A stretch of 64,000 nucleotides of DNA from Corynebacterium jeikeium (GTDB lineage Bacteria; Actinomycetota; Actinomycetes; Mycobacteriales; Mycobacteriaceae): assembly GCF_000738175.1 (NCBI RefSeq), contig NZ_JFCH01000011.1, forward strand, positions 62,001 to 126,000. Direction: 5' to 3'. The translations under genes and the position numbers were made by a program. The notes beneath the pieces were generated by a model that saw only the letters and a program-made list of their open reading frames with translations, did not search any database and was not told the DNA's origin. The number at the start of each line of letters is the position of its first letter. Positions within the stretch are counted from its first letter, which is position 1. Below, one piece after another: positions 48,201-56,702 of this stretch.

Positions 48201-48518
48201 ACCACTCTTGATGTTAATGCGGAACCTCTTGGCGTTGCTCTTTGTAGGATCTGCAACTTGCTTTAAATCTTCGTCATTCCTCGCATCCGAAAGAGGTGAG
48301 TAGAGCTGCGTATCCAGCAGTTTCTCTTCTTTACAGTTTCCCGTTGGAGTCTGCGCCTGCGCCGAAGGAACATTAATTCCTCCAATGGCTCCCACGATGG
48401 TCACGAGTGCACCCAGAAGGGCAGCAACGGTTAGAAGACAAATACATGCCCGACTAAGCGCCGCCCCTTGGCGATCTTCGGCCAACTTAAGGTTTTCACC
48501 GGTTAATACGCGAGCCAT
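45288..48518 (-). CDS. Large tip pilin (SpaC/SpaF position), MPKTGG sorting signal
   Basis: 1076 residues. Signal sequence to about 57 (CICLLTVAALLGALVTIVGA..SAQA). Residues about 60-600 form a large repeat-rich adhesin region with a DUF6923-like segment (YNALSYNTKDHWIYAIS). A DUF11-like domain follows (about 595-690; ENIGKGASSGFTLYDILP), then DTNGDGKVGFDD near 705, an EF-hand-like calcium loop. A Cna-B domain (about 930-1025; YGTYFLLETKSPDGYQL) precedes MPKTGG, a span and RRR. The sorting motif has M instead of L. No von Willebrand A motif is evident. It is the first gene of the operon. Confidence 0.85.
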   Translation of the reverse strand: MARVLTGENLKLAEDRQGAALSRACICLLTVAALLGALVTIVGAIGGINVPSAQAQTPTGNCKEEKLLDTQLYSPLSDARNDEDLKQVADPTKSNAKRFRINIKSGTRGMNLPLTRVEISTTRSFNVDLGGFFVTKKETSNGVEYNSSTTPPPGGGRIGTNGKAVQTTGITVQSRNSAGKVNSVSFDLEGTGTGFNTWPGNTLQVLTNAPSTQGNDYSVKVYGMVSVPCKCEEATTRKGPRKLTQDELNKGTAVYVSATPNGGQAGNTSTQLNLQIEGSSTFTPIGKPSNWVYNALSYNTKDHWIYAISQANHNSSLQECHPAGHLLQINPVTGEVYDLGLVKNAQGATLFQKATSGNPNDLDQINTGTFDLRGSNEVMWVGNTATSGTRQLYKIPLPAVGAKDPRGEIARNQYNPPFQAGAEDHVVLPSAPQYLWGLVSPARMQQDGANPKTHVMFERINMDTGERKTWTIPADQLQDPSGNTAISEKVWGKAWLYGNGNLGFGTGGSTADQVGMQIRVFDPTGEHPSFQLVSRLSKLPASYNTDATSNPGVQIPSDLKAKKTTLEPGDPRLEQVYAAGLPRNKKYWALEVENIGKGASSGFTLYDILPATYEGLVEYDQVIYEGYDGGNVHTQAATTNPQTGEITKTYFFGPMPAGGKATVIIGATLKSGAECRPNTASVINHDKDEDPTNDTAYDSCPGALSKTAIDTNGDGKVGFDDISSDTDGQGNVTYTAAYDVTVKSFDDLNEYVYPVPTDTPKLPKGAKLTGAEVYFTDEYTSKDKQPGDTPSCVVKPDVLQTGIFRLDNCDREGSGDSPEMREKRTIDAVGRQDPKHGDGIHRYRVKLKFTLDKAEYDKARTESAGGGEGGVTPGDGDDAPECSAERGGFANSVKMGDLEDEGCYPGPDKTRFYLWKVDSDSAGNITTIPARDGDKYGAQFAIYDQDPTGPAANKIADLKVTEDGKYLWTELDYGTYFLLETKSPDGYQLLPTPVKISIKRDASGKTIVESAQRSALFAASKPSDLPQDYPDGAWLQVANVHQGVMPKTGGDGVILPILAGLLIAATGAMGIRRRLN

Positions 48519-48602
48519 TATCCTTTTCCAGCCTTAGATCCGTTCTTCGACCCACCTGTTAAGGTTGACCTAAAAACGGATACCCACTCCTTCTTGGCGA
48601 GA

Positions 48603-48619
48603 TGAAGGTTAAGCCTTCA
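48603..48619. promoter_or_regulatory. Palindrome in the leader of the pilus operon
   Basis: TGAAGG-TTAAG-CCTTCA lies between the predicted transcription start and the tip gene. It is a candidate operator or mRNA hairpin with no recognised cognate regulator. Confidence 0.35.
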
Positions 48620-48640
48620 AGCTCGCACCCAATGTTAACA

Positions 48641-48669
48641 AGAATATAAGCCTCACAGGTACTACTCAA
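48641..48669 (-). promoter_or_regulatory. Predicted promoter of the pilus operon
   Basis: On the minus strand, TTGAGT (48664-48669) and TATTCT (48641-48646) are exactly 17 bases apart. The implied leader is about 115 bases. Confidence 0.5.
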
Positions 48670-48753
48670 TTTATAGAAAGGTGATTTAGGCTACTCTTAT
48701 TCGAACCTTCACCCGAGTTCACCGGACAGCACTGGCACCCTTCCACCCCCCCT

Positions 48754-49269
48754 CTATACCCCGCCGGCGAAGCCCAACTGGCGCCACGCCTCGTAGGCCG
48801 CCACCGCCGCCGCGTTCGAAAGGTTCATGGACCGCCGCCCCGGCAGCATCGGGATGCGCACCTTCGCCGTCACCCGTGGATCGGCCAACACCTCGTCGGC
48901 CAGGCCAGTCGGCTCCGGGCCAAAGAGCAGCGCGTCACCCGGCCGGTAGTCCACCTCCGTGAACCACGTGCCCGTCTGCGCGGTAAAGGCGAATACCCGC
49001 CCCGAGCCGCGAGCCCGATCAGTCACGTGAGCCAGCGCCTCATCAATCCCCTCGTGGACATGCACGTCCGCCAGCTCGTGATAATCCAGCCCCGCCCGGC
49101 GCACATGCTTGTCGTCGAACTTGAAGGCCAGTGGTCCGGCGAGGTGCAGTGAAGCCCCTGTACCTGCACACATGCGGATCGCGTTGCCCGTGTTCGGGGG
49201 GATCTCCGGGCGGTCAAACACTACGTGCAGTGGTGGATTCACACCCGCAAACTGGTTTTCAGACGTCAT
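48754..49269 (-). CDS. trmL: tRNA (cytidine/uridine-2'-O-)-methyltransferase TrmL-like (SPOUT)
   Basis: A 171-residue SpoU/TrmL protein methylating the wobble ribose of certain tRNA-Leu species in known homologues. PEIPPNTGNAIRMCAGTGASLHLA, LLFGPEPTGL and the trefoil-knot segment IPMLPGRRSMNLSNAAAVAAYEAWRQ (motif 2/3, SAM site) are clear. The length is slightly above the E. coli enzyme. A leaderless start behind TAGATT (6 bases) is plausible. Confidence 0.92.
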   Translation of the reverse strand: MTSENQFAGVNPPLHVVFDRPEIPPNTGNAIRMCAGTGASLHLAGPLAFKFDDKHVRRAGLDYHELADVHVHEGIDEALAHVTDRARGSGRVFAFTAQTGTWFTEVDYRPGDALLFGPEPTGLADEVLADPRVTAKVRIPMLPGRRSMNLSNAAAVAAYEAWRQLGFAGGV

Positions 49270-49275
49270 TCACCC

Positions 49276-49281
49276 AATCTA
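49276..49281 (-). promoter_or_regulatory. -10 box, leaderless start of trmL
   Basis: TAGATT on the minus strand lies 6 bases before the ATG at 49269. Confidence 0.35.
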
Positions 49282-49299
49282 ACCGGTACAAATGTAGCC

Positions 49300-50580
49300 A
49301 TGAGCAACTCCCCCTCCCGCAGCTTCGACATCACCCTGATGGGCGCCACCGGTTTCGTCGGCGCGCTGACCGCCGGCTACCTGGCCGCCAACGCTCCCGC
49401 CGACGTACGCATCGCCCTGGCTGGCCGGAACCAAACCAAGCTGGAGGCCCTGCGCGAGCAGCTAGCTGCAAAGCACCCGCGGGCCAAGGAATTCCCGCTG
49501 GTCATCGCCGATTCCAGCGATAATCGCTCCCTGGAGAAGCTGGTCCGCGATACCCGCGTGGTCATCTCCACCGTCGGCCCCTACTACCGCCACGGCTTCC
49601 CCCTGGTCCGCGAATGTTCCACCCACGGAACGCACTACGTCGACCTCGCCGGAGAGGCGCTCTTCATGCGCGAATCCGCCGATTCCTACCACGACCGCGC
49701 CACCGCCAGCGGAGCGCGCATCGTCCACGCCTGCGGCTTCGATTCCGTTCCGAGTGACCTGGGAATGCTGCTGCTGGGGCAGAGGGCGTCCGAAAATAAA
49801 GACAGCCTCAAGTCCGCCACCATGATCGTGAAGATGAAGGGCGGGCTCTCCGGCGGCACGATCGACTCGATGCGCGAACAATTCGCCGCCGCCAAGGGCA
49901 GCCAGGAGAAGAAGCGGCTGCTAGCCGACCCGTACACCCTCTCCCCCGACCGCGCCAACGAGCCGGAGCTGGGCAAGCAGCCGGACTTCGGTGTAGTGCG
50001 GGAAAGTGACATCGGGGGTGCTAGCGCTAGCGACGGAGAGGACGTCTGGGCCGGGCCGTTCATCATGGCGGGCTCCAACACGCGCGTGGTGCGCCGCTCG
50101 AACGCGCTGCTCGGCTACGAATACGGCGATAAGCTGCGCTACAGCGAATACCAATACACCGGCAAGGGGCTGAAGGGTCGCATGCGCGCCTTCACCATGG
50201 GCGCGGTGCTCGGCACGGCGGTGGCGGCGCTGAACCAGGACAAGCTGCGCACGTTCCTCTCCCGTTGGGTGCCGAAGCCCGGCGAGGGGCCGTCTGAGGC
50301 CGAACGCGATGCCGGTTTCTTCCACACCACGCATTTCGGCGTGGGCACCAGCGGAGCCACCTACACCCAAACCATCAGCCTGGACGCCGACCCGGGGTAC
50401 AAGGGCACGTCCCTGATGCTTAGCGAGGCTGCGCTCACTCTTGTTCTTTGTGACGCCGAACTGCCGACAGGCTCCGCCTACCAAGGAAAAACCGGCGGCG
50501 GAGTGCTCACTCCGGCCACCGGCCTGGGGATGCCCTACGTGCGCCGCCTCGGCGACGCGGGCATGAAGTTCACTGACTAG
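49300..50580 (+). CDS. Saccharopine-dehydrogenase-like / trans-acting enoyl reductase family protein
   Basis: 426 residues. The N-terminal Rossmann motif GATGFVGALTAGYLA lies at about 15-29, then IALAGRNQTKLEAL, STVGPYYRHGFPLVREC, THYVDLAGE and CGFDSVPSDLG. These are the hallmarks of the mycobacterial Rv2449c/Rv2953 group; Rv2953 is a trans-acting enoyl reductase in phenolglycolipid synthesis. The corynebacterial substrate is unknown and may be a lipid intermediate. It is divergent from trmL, with 30 bases between starts. Confidence 0.85.
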   Translation: MSNSPSRSFDITLMGATGFVGALTAGYLAANAPADVRIALAGRNQTKLEALREQLAAKHPRAKEFPLVIADSSDNRSLEKLVRDTRVVISTVGPYYRHGFPLVRECSTHGTHYVDLAGEALFMRESADSYHDRATASGARIVHACGFDSVPSDLGMLLLGQRASENKDSLKSATMIVKMKGGLSGGTIDSMREQFAAAKGSQEKKRLLADPYTLSPDRANEPELGKQPDFGVVRESDIGGASASDGEDVWAGPFIMAGSNTRVVRRSNALLGYEYGDKLRYSEYQYTGKGLKGRMRAFTMGAVLGTAVAALNQDKLRTFLSRWVPKPGEGPSEAERDAGFFHTTHFGVGTSGATYTQTISLDADPGYKGTSLMLSEAALTLVLCDAELPTGSAYQGKTGGGVLTPATGLGMPYVRRLGDAGMKFTD

Positions 50581-50590
50581 TTGAACATGC

Positions 50591-51868
50591 CTAGCTGAAC
50601 AGGTTCTGCTCGTCCTCGGGCACGCCGTTCACCTGGTTTAGGTTCAGGGTATTGAGCTGGGTGACGTGCTCTGGGGTCAGCTCATCCAGGGAGGAAACCT
50701 GCAGCAGGCGCATGGTGCGGCGAACCTCGCTGGCCAGGATCTCGATGGCGCGGTTCACGCCGGCCTCGCCACCGGCCATCAGGCCATAGAGGTATGCGCG
50801 ACCGATCAGGGTGAACTTCGCGCCCTTGGCGATCGCAGCGACGATGTCCGCGCCATTCATGATGCCGGTATCCATGGCCACGTCCACGTCGTTACCGACC
50901 TCACGGGCGACCTCTGGCAGCAGCTGGAAGGGCACCGGTGCGCGGTCCAGCTGGCGACCGCCGTGGTTGGACAGGATGATGCCATCGACGCCCAGGTCGG
51001 CCAGCTTCTTGGAATCCGGCAGATTCTGCACGCCCTTGACGACCAGCTTGCCTGGCCACATCTCGCGGATGGTCTTTAGATCCTCGAACTTGATGGAGGG
51101 ATCCATCGCGGAGTCCAGCAGCTCGCCGACCGTACCGTCGGTGCTGGTCAGGGAGGCGAACTCCAGCGGCGGGGTGGTCAGGAAGTCCCACCACCACCAA
51201 GGGCGCGGGATGGCGTTAACCACGGTGCCCAGGGAGATCTCCGGGGGGATGGAAAAGCCGTTGCGGGCATCGCGCAGACGGTTACCGGCGACGGGCGTAT
51301 CCACGGTGAACAGCAGGGTATCGAAGCCGGCCTTGGCCGCGCGCTCCACCAGGCCGTAGGAGATCTCGCGCTCCTTCATCACGTACAGCTGGAACCAGTT
51401 GCGGCCGTTCGGGTTTGCCTTCTGCACGTCCTCAATGCTGGTGGTGCCCAGGGTGGACAGGCAGAACGGGATGCCCGCGGAACCTGCGGCGCTCGCGCCC
51501 GCGAGCTCGCCTTCGGTCTGCATCAGGCGGGTAAAGCCAGTCGGAGCGATGCCGAACGGCAGGGAGGACTTGCCGCCGAAAATCTCTGCGGTGGTGTCCA
51601 CATTGGATACATCGTTCAGGATCGACGGGTGGAACTCCACATCGCGGAAAGCCTGGCGAGCGCGGTTCATCGAGATTTCTTCGTCGGCGGCGCCATCGGT
51701 GTAATCAAACGCAGCGGCCGGGGTGCGGCGCTTAGCGATGGCCCGCAGATCCCAGATGGTCTGCGCATCGTGGAGACGACGAGCCTTGAAATCCAGGGTG
51801 GGCTTTTTAAACTTCAGCAGGTCGAAAATCTCAACGGGGTTCGGGATCTGACGTTTCTGGTGTGCCAT
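50591..51868 (-). CDS. lldD: FMN-dependent L-lactate dehydrogenase (alpha-hydroxy-acid oxidase family)
   Basis: A 425-residue quinone-linked lactate dehydrogenase, a membrane-associated flavoenzyme giving pyruvate. [83 protein letters not shown] (catalytic His and Arg) and the FMN phosphate loop [31 protein letters not shown] are present. The ATG at 51868 has GAGGAG 13 bases upstream. No lactate permease is linked. Confidence 0.93.
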   Translation of the reverse strand: MAHQKRQIPNPVEIFDLLKFKKPTLDFKARRLHDAQTIWDLRAIAKRRTPAAAFDYTDGAADEEISMNRARQAFRDVEFHPSILNDVSNVDTTAEIFGGKSSLPFGIAPTGFTRLMQTEGELAGASAAGSAGIPFCLSTLGTTSIEDVQKANPNGRNWFQLYVMKEREISYGLVERAAKAGFDTLLFTVDTPVAGNRLRDARNGFSIPPEISLGTVVNAIPRPWWWWDFLTTPPLEFASLTSTDGTVGELLDSAMDPSIKFEDLKTIREMWPGKLVVKGVQNLPDSKKLADLGVDGIILSNHGGRQLDRAPVPFQLLPEVAREVGNDVDVAMDTGIMNGADIVAAIAKGAKFTLIGRAYLYGLMAGGEAGVNRAIEILASEVRRTMRLLQVSSLDELTPEHVTQLNTLNLNQVNGVPEDEQNLFS

Positions 51869-52042
51869 GGGAAAATCGCTCTCCTCACAGAGTTTCTTCG
51901 CGGCTTCCTTTTCCGCGAAATAGCGTGGTTTGTGTAGGTCGCCGTTTGGAGGCCAACAATTCCACGATAGGACGCTTCCCCGAGCTTCGCTGCCTGGGTG
52001 TGCTGCAGCACTTCCCAATAGTGCAGCGACTTCCGCTTCCAG

Positions 52043-53836
52043 CTAGCTCAGCGCCGCGAAGAACTCCAGGATCCGCTCCCCGATCAGCTGCCGGGACTTT
52101 GGCTTCACGAACTGGTGGCCCTCCCCCGGAACCTCCAGGAACTGCGGGGTGCGGCCCAGCTCCACTAGCGCGTCGTAGAGCTGTTGGGATTCCTGCAGCG
52201 GCACGTTCGAGTCGTTGGCCCCGTGGATAAACAGCACCGGGGTGGTGATCAGCTCCGCCTTGTGCAGCGGGGAAATCTCCCACAACAGCTCGGCATCGTG
52301 CATCGGGTACCCGTACTTCGGGGAGGCCGCGCTCGCCAGCCACGGCTCGGTCGACTCATAGTAGGTCTCGAAGCTCGTCATGCCACAGGCATCCACCACG
52401 CCTAGGAACATGTCCGGATAGCGGGCGGCCGCCAGCACGGCTAGGAACCCGCCGTAACTGCGGCCTCCCAGGAATACCCGCCCTGCGGTGCACAAGTCGG
52501 CGTCACAAAGAAAAGAAACAGTATCCGCAACGTCGTCGATGGCGGCGAAGCGACCGTAACGATCGTCGGCGTGGATGAACGCGCGGCCGTTGCCCTTACT
52601 ACCGCGAACATTGGGGGTAAACACGGTGTAACCAGCGGCGACAATGTCCGCCAGCACATCGTGGTGGACAGGCCGGGACTGCCCCTCGGGGCCGCCGTGC
52701 AGGTGTACGTACACCGGATGCCCCGGCGCGGGGTTCTCCGGCAGATACAGCCAACCGGAAAGCTCCAGGCCGTCGCGGGCCGTGTAAAAAACGAGCTCCG
52801 GGACGTCACCCTGCCGGGCGCGCTCGTCCAGGCGGTCGGTGCGGTCCGGATCCAGCGGCTCCACACGCCCGGCTTCCAGCCGCAGCACCTCCACCGTCGG
52901 CGGCAGGTTCGGCCCTTCGACAGTCAGCGCCAGCAGCTGCCCATCGTCCGTGATGGACAGGCCCGCTGCGACCATGCCCGGCAGCTCGACGGTGCGGCGG
53001 ACCTGCACACGCTGCTCATCGCCGAGGCTCAGCAGCTCCAGGTTGGAAATGCCCGCCTGGTTCCACAGCACCGCGGCGGTCGACAGGTCCTCGCTGATGG
53101 CGAACTCGTCGACGTCAGCTTCGGGGTTGCTGATCAGCTCCTCGCGCTCGATACACACCGGGCGCTCGCCTTCGATGTCCACCACCAGCCGCATGAGTCG
53201 GCGACGATCCGCACCGTGGTCGGTGACTACGAGGATCACTAGTCGGCTGTCCGTGATCGGCAGGATCCGCCCGTCCTCCGTGGTGGCTCCCGGCTCCGGC
53301 GGCAGCAGCGGCATCCAGCGGCCTTGAGGATTGACCAGCAACAGTTCGCGGTTGCCGCGCGGGCCAACGCGCATGAGGCTATACCCGGCCTCCGAGGCGA
53401 CGAGCAGCGCGTCGAGGCGCCGGTCCATCACCTGGTAGCGCGACGTATTCGGGTCGACCAGGCGCGCTTCCGTCATGCCGTCGGCCGCCACGGCATCCAT
53501 CGCCAGCTTGTCGCGGTCCCATTCGACCAGGTGCGTGCGAGCGTCGAAGGTGTTTCTTAGCGGTGACGCCCCTTCGACCTCAGGATCCGTAGATACCGTG
53601 AAGGTCTCTAGCTTTTCGGAGCCCTTAGGGGACACTTCGCAGGCGATCCACTGTGCGTCCGGGGAGTGCAGCACGCGCGTGACGGGACCTTCGATGGGCA
53701 GCTGCACGGGGCGTTCCTTACCCACGCCATCCTCGGTGAGTGCTGCCTGGACGGCGTAGGGATACCCGCCATCGCGGACGATGTAGGCGATGGCAGTGCC
53801 GTTGGGGGCTAGCGAGGGGGCGGTCGTATGGCGCAT
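52043..53836 (-). CDS. S9-family prolyl oligopeptidase-like serine peptidase
   Basis: 597 residues. An N-terminal beta-propeller-like region (about 1-340) is followed by an alpha/beta-hydrolase domain: YVHLHGGPEGQSRP, NVRGSKGNGRAF, GGRSYGGFLAVLAA with nucleophile S460, FIHGANDSNVPLQES (Asp) and GEGHQF (His). No signal peptide, so it probably acts in the cytoplasm on short peptides. The leaderless -10 box TAGAAT supports the ATG at 53836. Confidence 0.92.
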   Translation of the reverse strand: MRHTTAPSLAPNGTAIAYIVRDGGYPYAVQAALTEDGVGKERPVQLPIEGPVTRVLHSPDAQWIACEVSPKGSEKLETFTVSTDPEVEGASPLRNTFDARTHLVEWDRDKLAMDAVAADGMTEARLVDPNTSRYQVMDRRLDALLVASEAGYSLMRVGPRGNRELLLVNPQGRWMPLLPPEPGATTEDGRILPITDSRLVILVVTDHGADRRRLMRLVVDIEGERPVCIEREELISNPEADVDEFAISEDLSTAAVLWNQAGISNLELLSLGDEQRVQVRRTVELPGMVAAGLSITDDGQLLALTVEGPNLPPTVEVLRLEAGRVEPLDPDRTDRLDERARQGDVPELVFYTARDGLELSGWLYLPENPAPGHPVYVHLHGGPEGQSRPVHHDVLADIVAAGYTVFTPNVRGSKGNGRAFIHADDRYGRFAAIDDVADTVSFLCDADLCTAGRVFLGGRSYGGFLAVLAAARYPDMFLGVVDACGMTSFETYYESTEPWLASAASPKYGYPMHDAELLWEISPLHKAELITTPVLFIHGANDSNVPLQESQQLYDALVELGRTPQFLEVPGEGHQFVKPKSRQLIGERILEFFAALS

Positions 53837-53845
53837 GAATCCAGT

Positions 53846-53851
53846 ATTCTA
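53846..53851 (-). promoter_or_regulatory. -10 box, leaderless start of the S9 peptidase gene
   Basis: TAGAAT on the minus strand lies 9 bases before the ATG at 53836. Confidence 0.45.
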
Positions 53852-53923
53852 GCGAAGCCCGAACGGCTGACCTAACAGTTTCTCCTTTAGGTACAGACTG
53901 GTGCGGGTGGCGCGGAGAAACTC

Positions 53924-53929
53924 TATGCT
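53924..53929 (+). promoter_or_regulatory. -10 box, leaderless start of the DUF4272-like gene
   Basis: TATGCT ends 8 bases before the ATG at 53938. Confidence 0.45.
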
Positions 53930-53937
53930 GTGAAGAC

Positions 53938-55146
53938 ATGAGCATTTACGTGAACGCCTACTCCACCGTCCGTGCGGACGTGCCCTTCCGCGGACCGGGC
54001 GAGCCCGCCATCGCTTCCCGCGAGTTGTGCTTCGACTCGCCGGACCGGCCGTTCCTCAAGACCACGGCCAATGGCGCTAGCGAGGATGAGGAGCAGCAGA
54101 CCCGTGAACTGCTGGAGCACCTGGCAGGCTTCGAGGGTTACGTCGCCACGCAGGGTGAGGAGCGCTTCGGCAGCTTTAATTCCTACATCCACTCGGTGAT
54201 GCAGCACATCCACAGCGTGCGGCGCCACTATGTGTTCGAGCGCGACGACGACTTTGACTTCTCCCACCTGGGCGAATTCGCCGACTGGGCGCGTGAGGCC
54301 AACGCGGTTTTCTTCCTGACCGACGGCACTGTGCGCAATGCAGGCGGCGCGGATCTACTGGACCCCGCACAGATCGGCAGTTCCCAGTCCAGTGGAGCAC
54401 AGGCAAACTCGGTGCCTCAGCACCCTGGTGCCGTGGAGCGGATGCGCCGCGTGCGCGGGGACCTGTGGCGGAAGGGTTTCCAGGTGGCGACGACACTGCC
54501 GCCAGTGCGCAGCGAAGCTGAGGTGCTGCTGCGCCCCGCCGAGGAGGTTTTCAACCGGGCCGTGACCTTGTCCGTGGTGGCGACCGTTGCCGTGGCAGTG
54601 CTAAACGGCGAACCCGTGGACTTCAACGCACTGCGCGCGGGCTCGCGGCGGGCCTTCGACCACCTCACCCCGATTGAGCGGTCCTTCCTCGACGCGGCGG
54701 AGGCTGCGCAGGGGGCACAGCAGGCACAGGATGCGCAGGAGGCACCGTCCTATAGCCAGGAGCTGCAGGACGATGCGTATCAGCTGGCCTGGGCCTACAC
54801 CGCCGCCGAATTCCTCGCCTGGGCTGTCGGCCTGATCGACATTGACGTCTTCGGGTTCGCCCCCGTAGATCTTCCCGCCCTGCGGACTGCACTGCGTGGC
54901 GTGGATCGCGAAGGGCGCGATGCCTCCGCACTGCCGCTGCGCAGCCTTCCGGAAATCTGCGATGCTTCGGAGCACATCTACTCTTTGCGCTGGGTTTCCG
55001 TGGAGCTGCAGTCCGATAGTCCCTCCCAGACCGGCCCTGGCACCCTCCAGCCCCAGGATCACTCCACCCTTGTCGAACGCCACCGCGCTGTCGCCTGGCT
55101 GACCGATCCGGTTATCGCGTACGACGACGTAGATCTCTCCACTTAA
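53938..55146 (+). CDS. DUF4272-like protein, function unknown
   Basis: A 402-residue soluble protein. LPPVRSEAEVLLRPAEEVFNRAVTLSVVATVAV and FNALRAGSRRAFDHLTPIERSFLD, then WAYTAAEFLAWAVGLID, fit DUF4272, a family where such helices and the WAxEALxWALG-like segment recur. The N-terminal 130 residues form a separate acidic part, and an Ala/Gln-rich stretch (AQGAQQAQDAQEA) lies near 258-272. No catalytic signature is seen. Confidence 0.7.
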   Translation: MSIYVNAYSTVRADVPFRGPGEPAIASRELCFDSPDRPFLKTTANGASEDEEQQTRELLEHLAGFEGYVATQGEERFGSFNSYIHSVMQHIHSVRRHYVFERDDDFDFSHLGEFADWAREANAVFFLTDGTVRNAGGADLLDPAQIGSSQSSGAQANSVPQHPGAVERMRRVRGDLWRKGFQVATTLPPVRSEAEVLLRPAEEVFNRAVTLSVVATVAVAVLNGEPVDFNALRAGSRRAFDHLTPIERSFLDAAEAAQGAQQAQDAQEAPSYSQELQDDAYQLAWAYTAAEFLAWAVGLIDIDVFGFAPVDLPALRTALRGVDREGRDASALPLRSLPEICDASEHIYSLRWVSVELQSDSPSQTGPGTLQPQDHSTLVERHRAVAWLTDPVIAYDDVDLST

Positions 55147-55197
55147 AGGTCGCACTAAGCTGCCCCCATTGCGTGTACGCGACCGCAGCGGTTGGCG

Positions 55198-56622
55198 TCA
55201 CCGGTGATGTGCTTCAAAGAACGCGGCGACTTCGCCCGACGCGGTCACCGCATTGGAGCGGCGCTCGCGCGAACGATCCACCGCTCCCGCACCGGCCTCG
55301 CCCGTGTGCTCGCCCATCCACGTGTGGCCGGCGTCGCCGATGGCCAAATGCATGACCTCCATGTGTTGGCCGCAGTTAGGCCACTGGACGCGCTGCACGG
55401 CATCCGTCACGCGGGTGGCAATCGGCGCGCCCACGCAATGTGCGCGGCTCGCATATAGCTGCGAGAACTCGAAGGCCCCCAGGTACTCGTCCTCGTATCG
55501 TCCGCCGCCTCCGTAGTGGATCGTCTGATCCTTTCGGCCGTGAATGTCCAGGTACGGGGTGGTTTCACCGCGCTTGAAGCGGACGTTCTCTGGCTTCTTC
55601 GGGTCCGCGCCCTTCTCCGCACAGGCGCGCCATGTGCCCGAGTAGTAGGCCGCGGATACGGCCGCGAAGGCCGCGAATTCGTCCGGCATCTCGCAGGCCA
55701 GCTTGCCTACGAAGCCCCCGCCGTTGGACATGCCCGTCGCGTAGATCCGGTTCGCATCCACCTGGTAGGTGGAGGACACTGCGTCCAGCATGTCGCGGAC
55801 GAAGCGCACGTCCTCGCCAGCCTTCACCTGCGCATACGGGGCGCCCTCCCATGCGTTGCCGATGCCCTGTGGGTACACCACGATCGCATTTTTGCCCGCC
55901 AGGCCGGTGTAGTGCGCCATCTGGGTGGCCTGCTCGCGGTAGCCGTGGAACGCGAAGATCAACGGGAGGGGTTTCTGGTCCTTCGCGCCCTCCTGTTGCT
56001 TCTTGTCGTAGCGCTGCGCGCCACGCGGGACGTTAATGATGTACCGGCGGTCGCGCTTGCCGGATTTGAGCTCGAGCGTTTTGTCCTGTCCCGCCTTCGG
56101 CACTTCGCGGATCGGGTGGAAGTGCTGCGGGATGCGCGCCACCGCGGGGGAAACCTGCACGTTGGGGCCTGCAGGCGGAATGGCCACCGCTTCCGTCGGG
56201 GCGAAATCCGCCGGTTCCTTCACTGTGTTGTGCGCCTGCGGATCGTCGTGGGGGGCGTGGGCGATTTTCTGAATGGCCACGCCCATTCCGGCTGCGCAGA
56301 GCAGCAGAAACACCGCGAGTACGGTTGCTGCGATGCGCCTGCGGCGGAATTGCTGTTCCGTGGGGCGGCTGCCAGTGGGGCGCTCCGGGGCACGGCGGTT
56401 GTTGCGGCGATCCGCGCGGTGCCGGCCACCCTTCGCGCGGTTTTCGGGATTTTGTTGATGACGCCGCCGGCTCCCCCGCCAGGATTCCTCCCCGAAGCGC
56501 GCAGCTTCCTGATCGCTGACCTGTGGAGGCGCCGCTAGGTGGAGGCGCTCCTTCCGAGCCAGGTTTCCCCGCGCGCGACGTTGCGCGCGGGGGTCATCCG
56601 GGTCGAAAGGCTCACGAGTCAC
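55198..56622 (-). CDS. Membrane-anchored polyhydroxybutyrate-depolymerase/feruloyl-esterase-like hydrolase
   Basis: 474 residues. The N-terminal 95 residues are very rich in Arg (RRRHQQNPENRAKGGRHRADRRNNRR) and cytoplasmic; a single span follows (about 97-117). The outer domain (about 200-470) is an alpha/beta-hydrolase of the LpqC/PHB depolymerase type: LIFAFHGYREQATQM, IVVYPQGIGNAWEG, TGMSNGGGFVGKLACEMPDEFAA (nucleophile in GMSNG), DIHGRKDQTIHYGG and the C-terminal GDAGHTWMG. It probably cleaves cell-envelope or environmental esters. The GTG start lacks a clear ribosome site. Confidence 0.85.
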   Translation of the reverse strand: MTREPFDPDDPRAQRRARGNLARKERLHLAAPPQVSDQEAARFGEESWRGSRRRHQQNPENRAKGGRHRADRRNNRRAPERPTGSRPTEQQFRRRRIAATVLAVFLLLCAAGMGVAIQKIAHAPHDDPQAHNTVKEPADFAPTEAVAIPPAGPNVQVSPAVARIPQHFHPIREVPKAGQDKTLELKSGKRDRRYIINVPRGAQRYDKKQQEGAKDQKPLPLIFAFHGYREQATQMAHYTGLAGKNAIVVYPQGIGNAWEGAPYAQVKAGEDVRFVRDMLDAVSSTYQVDANRIYATGMSNGGGFVGKLACEMPDEFAAFAAVSAAYYSGTWRACAEKGADPKKPENVRFKRGETTPYLDIHGRKDQTIHYGGGGRYEDEYLGAFEFSQLYASRAHCVGAPIATRVTDAVQRVQWPNCGQHMEVMHLAIGDAGHTWMGEHTGEAGAGAVDRSRERRSNAVTASGEVAAFFEAHHR

Positions 56623-56702
56623 GGGGACGATTGTTCTTGGCTGCTACGCCTGTGTCAATTACCGGCCCAGTGTTCAGCATCATCCCAGCGAGAAGCGCCG
56701 AC

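Noticed and set aside
48548..48565. DtxR-like iron box upstream of the pilus operon
   Set aside because: TTAGGT-CAA-CCTTAA is only 15 bases with poor match to the 19-base DtxR consensus, so iron control is not supported.
55148..55184. Terminator between the DUF4272-like gene and the esterase gene
   Set aside because: GGTCGC and GCGACC can pair, but the stem is 6 bp with a 25-base loop and no T-run.
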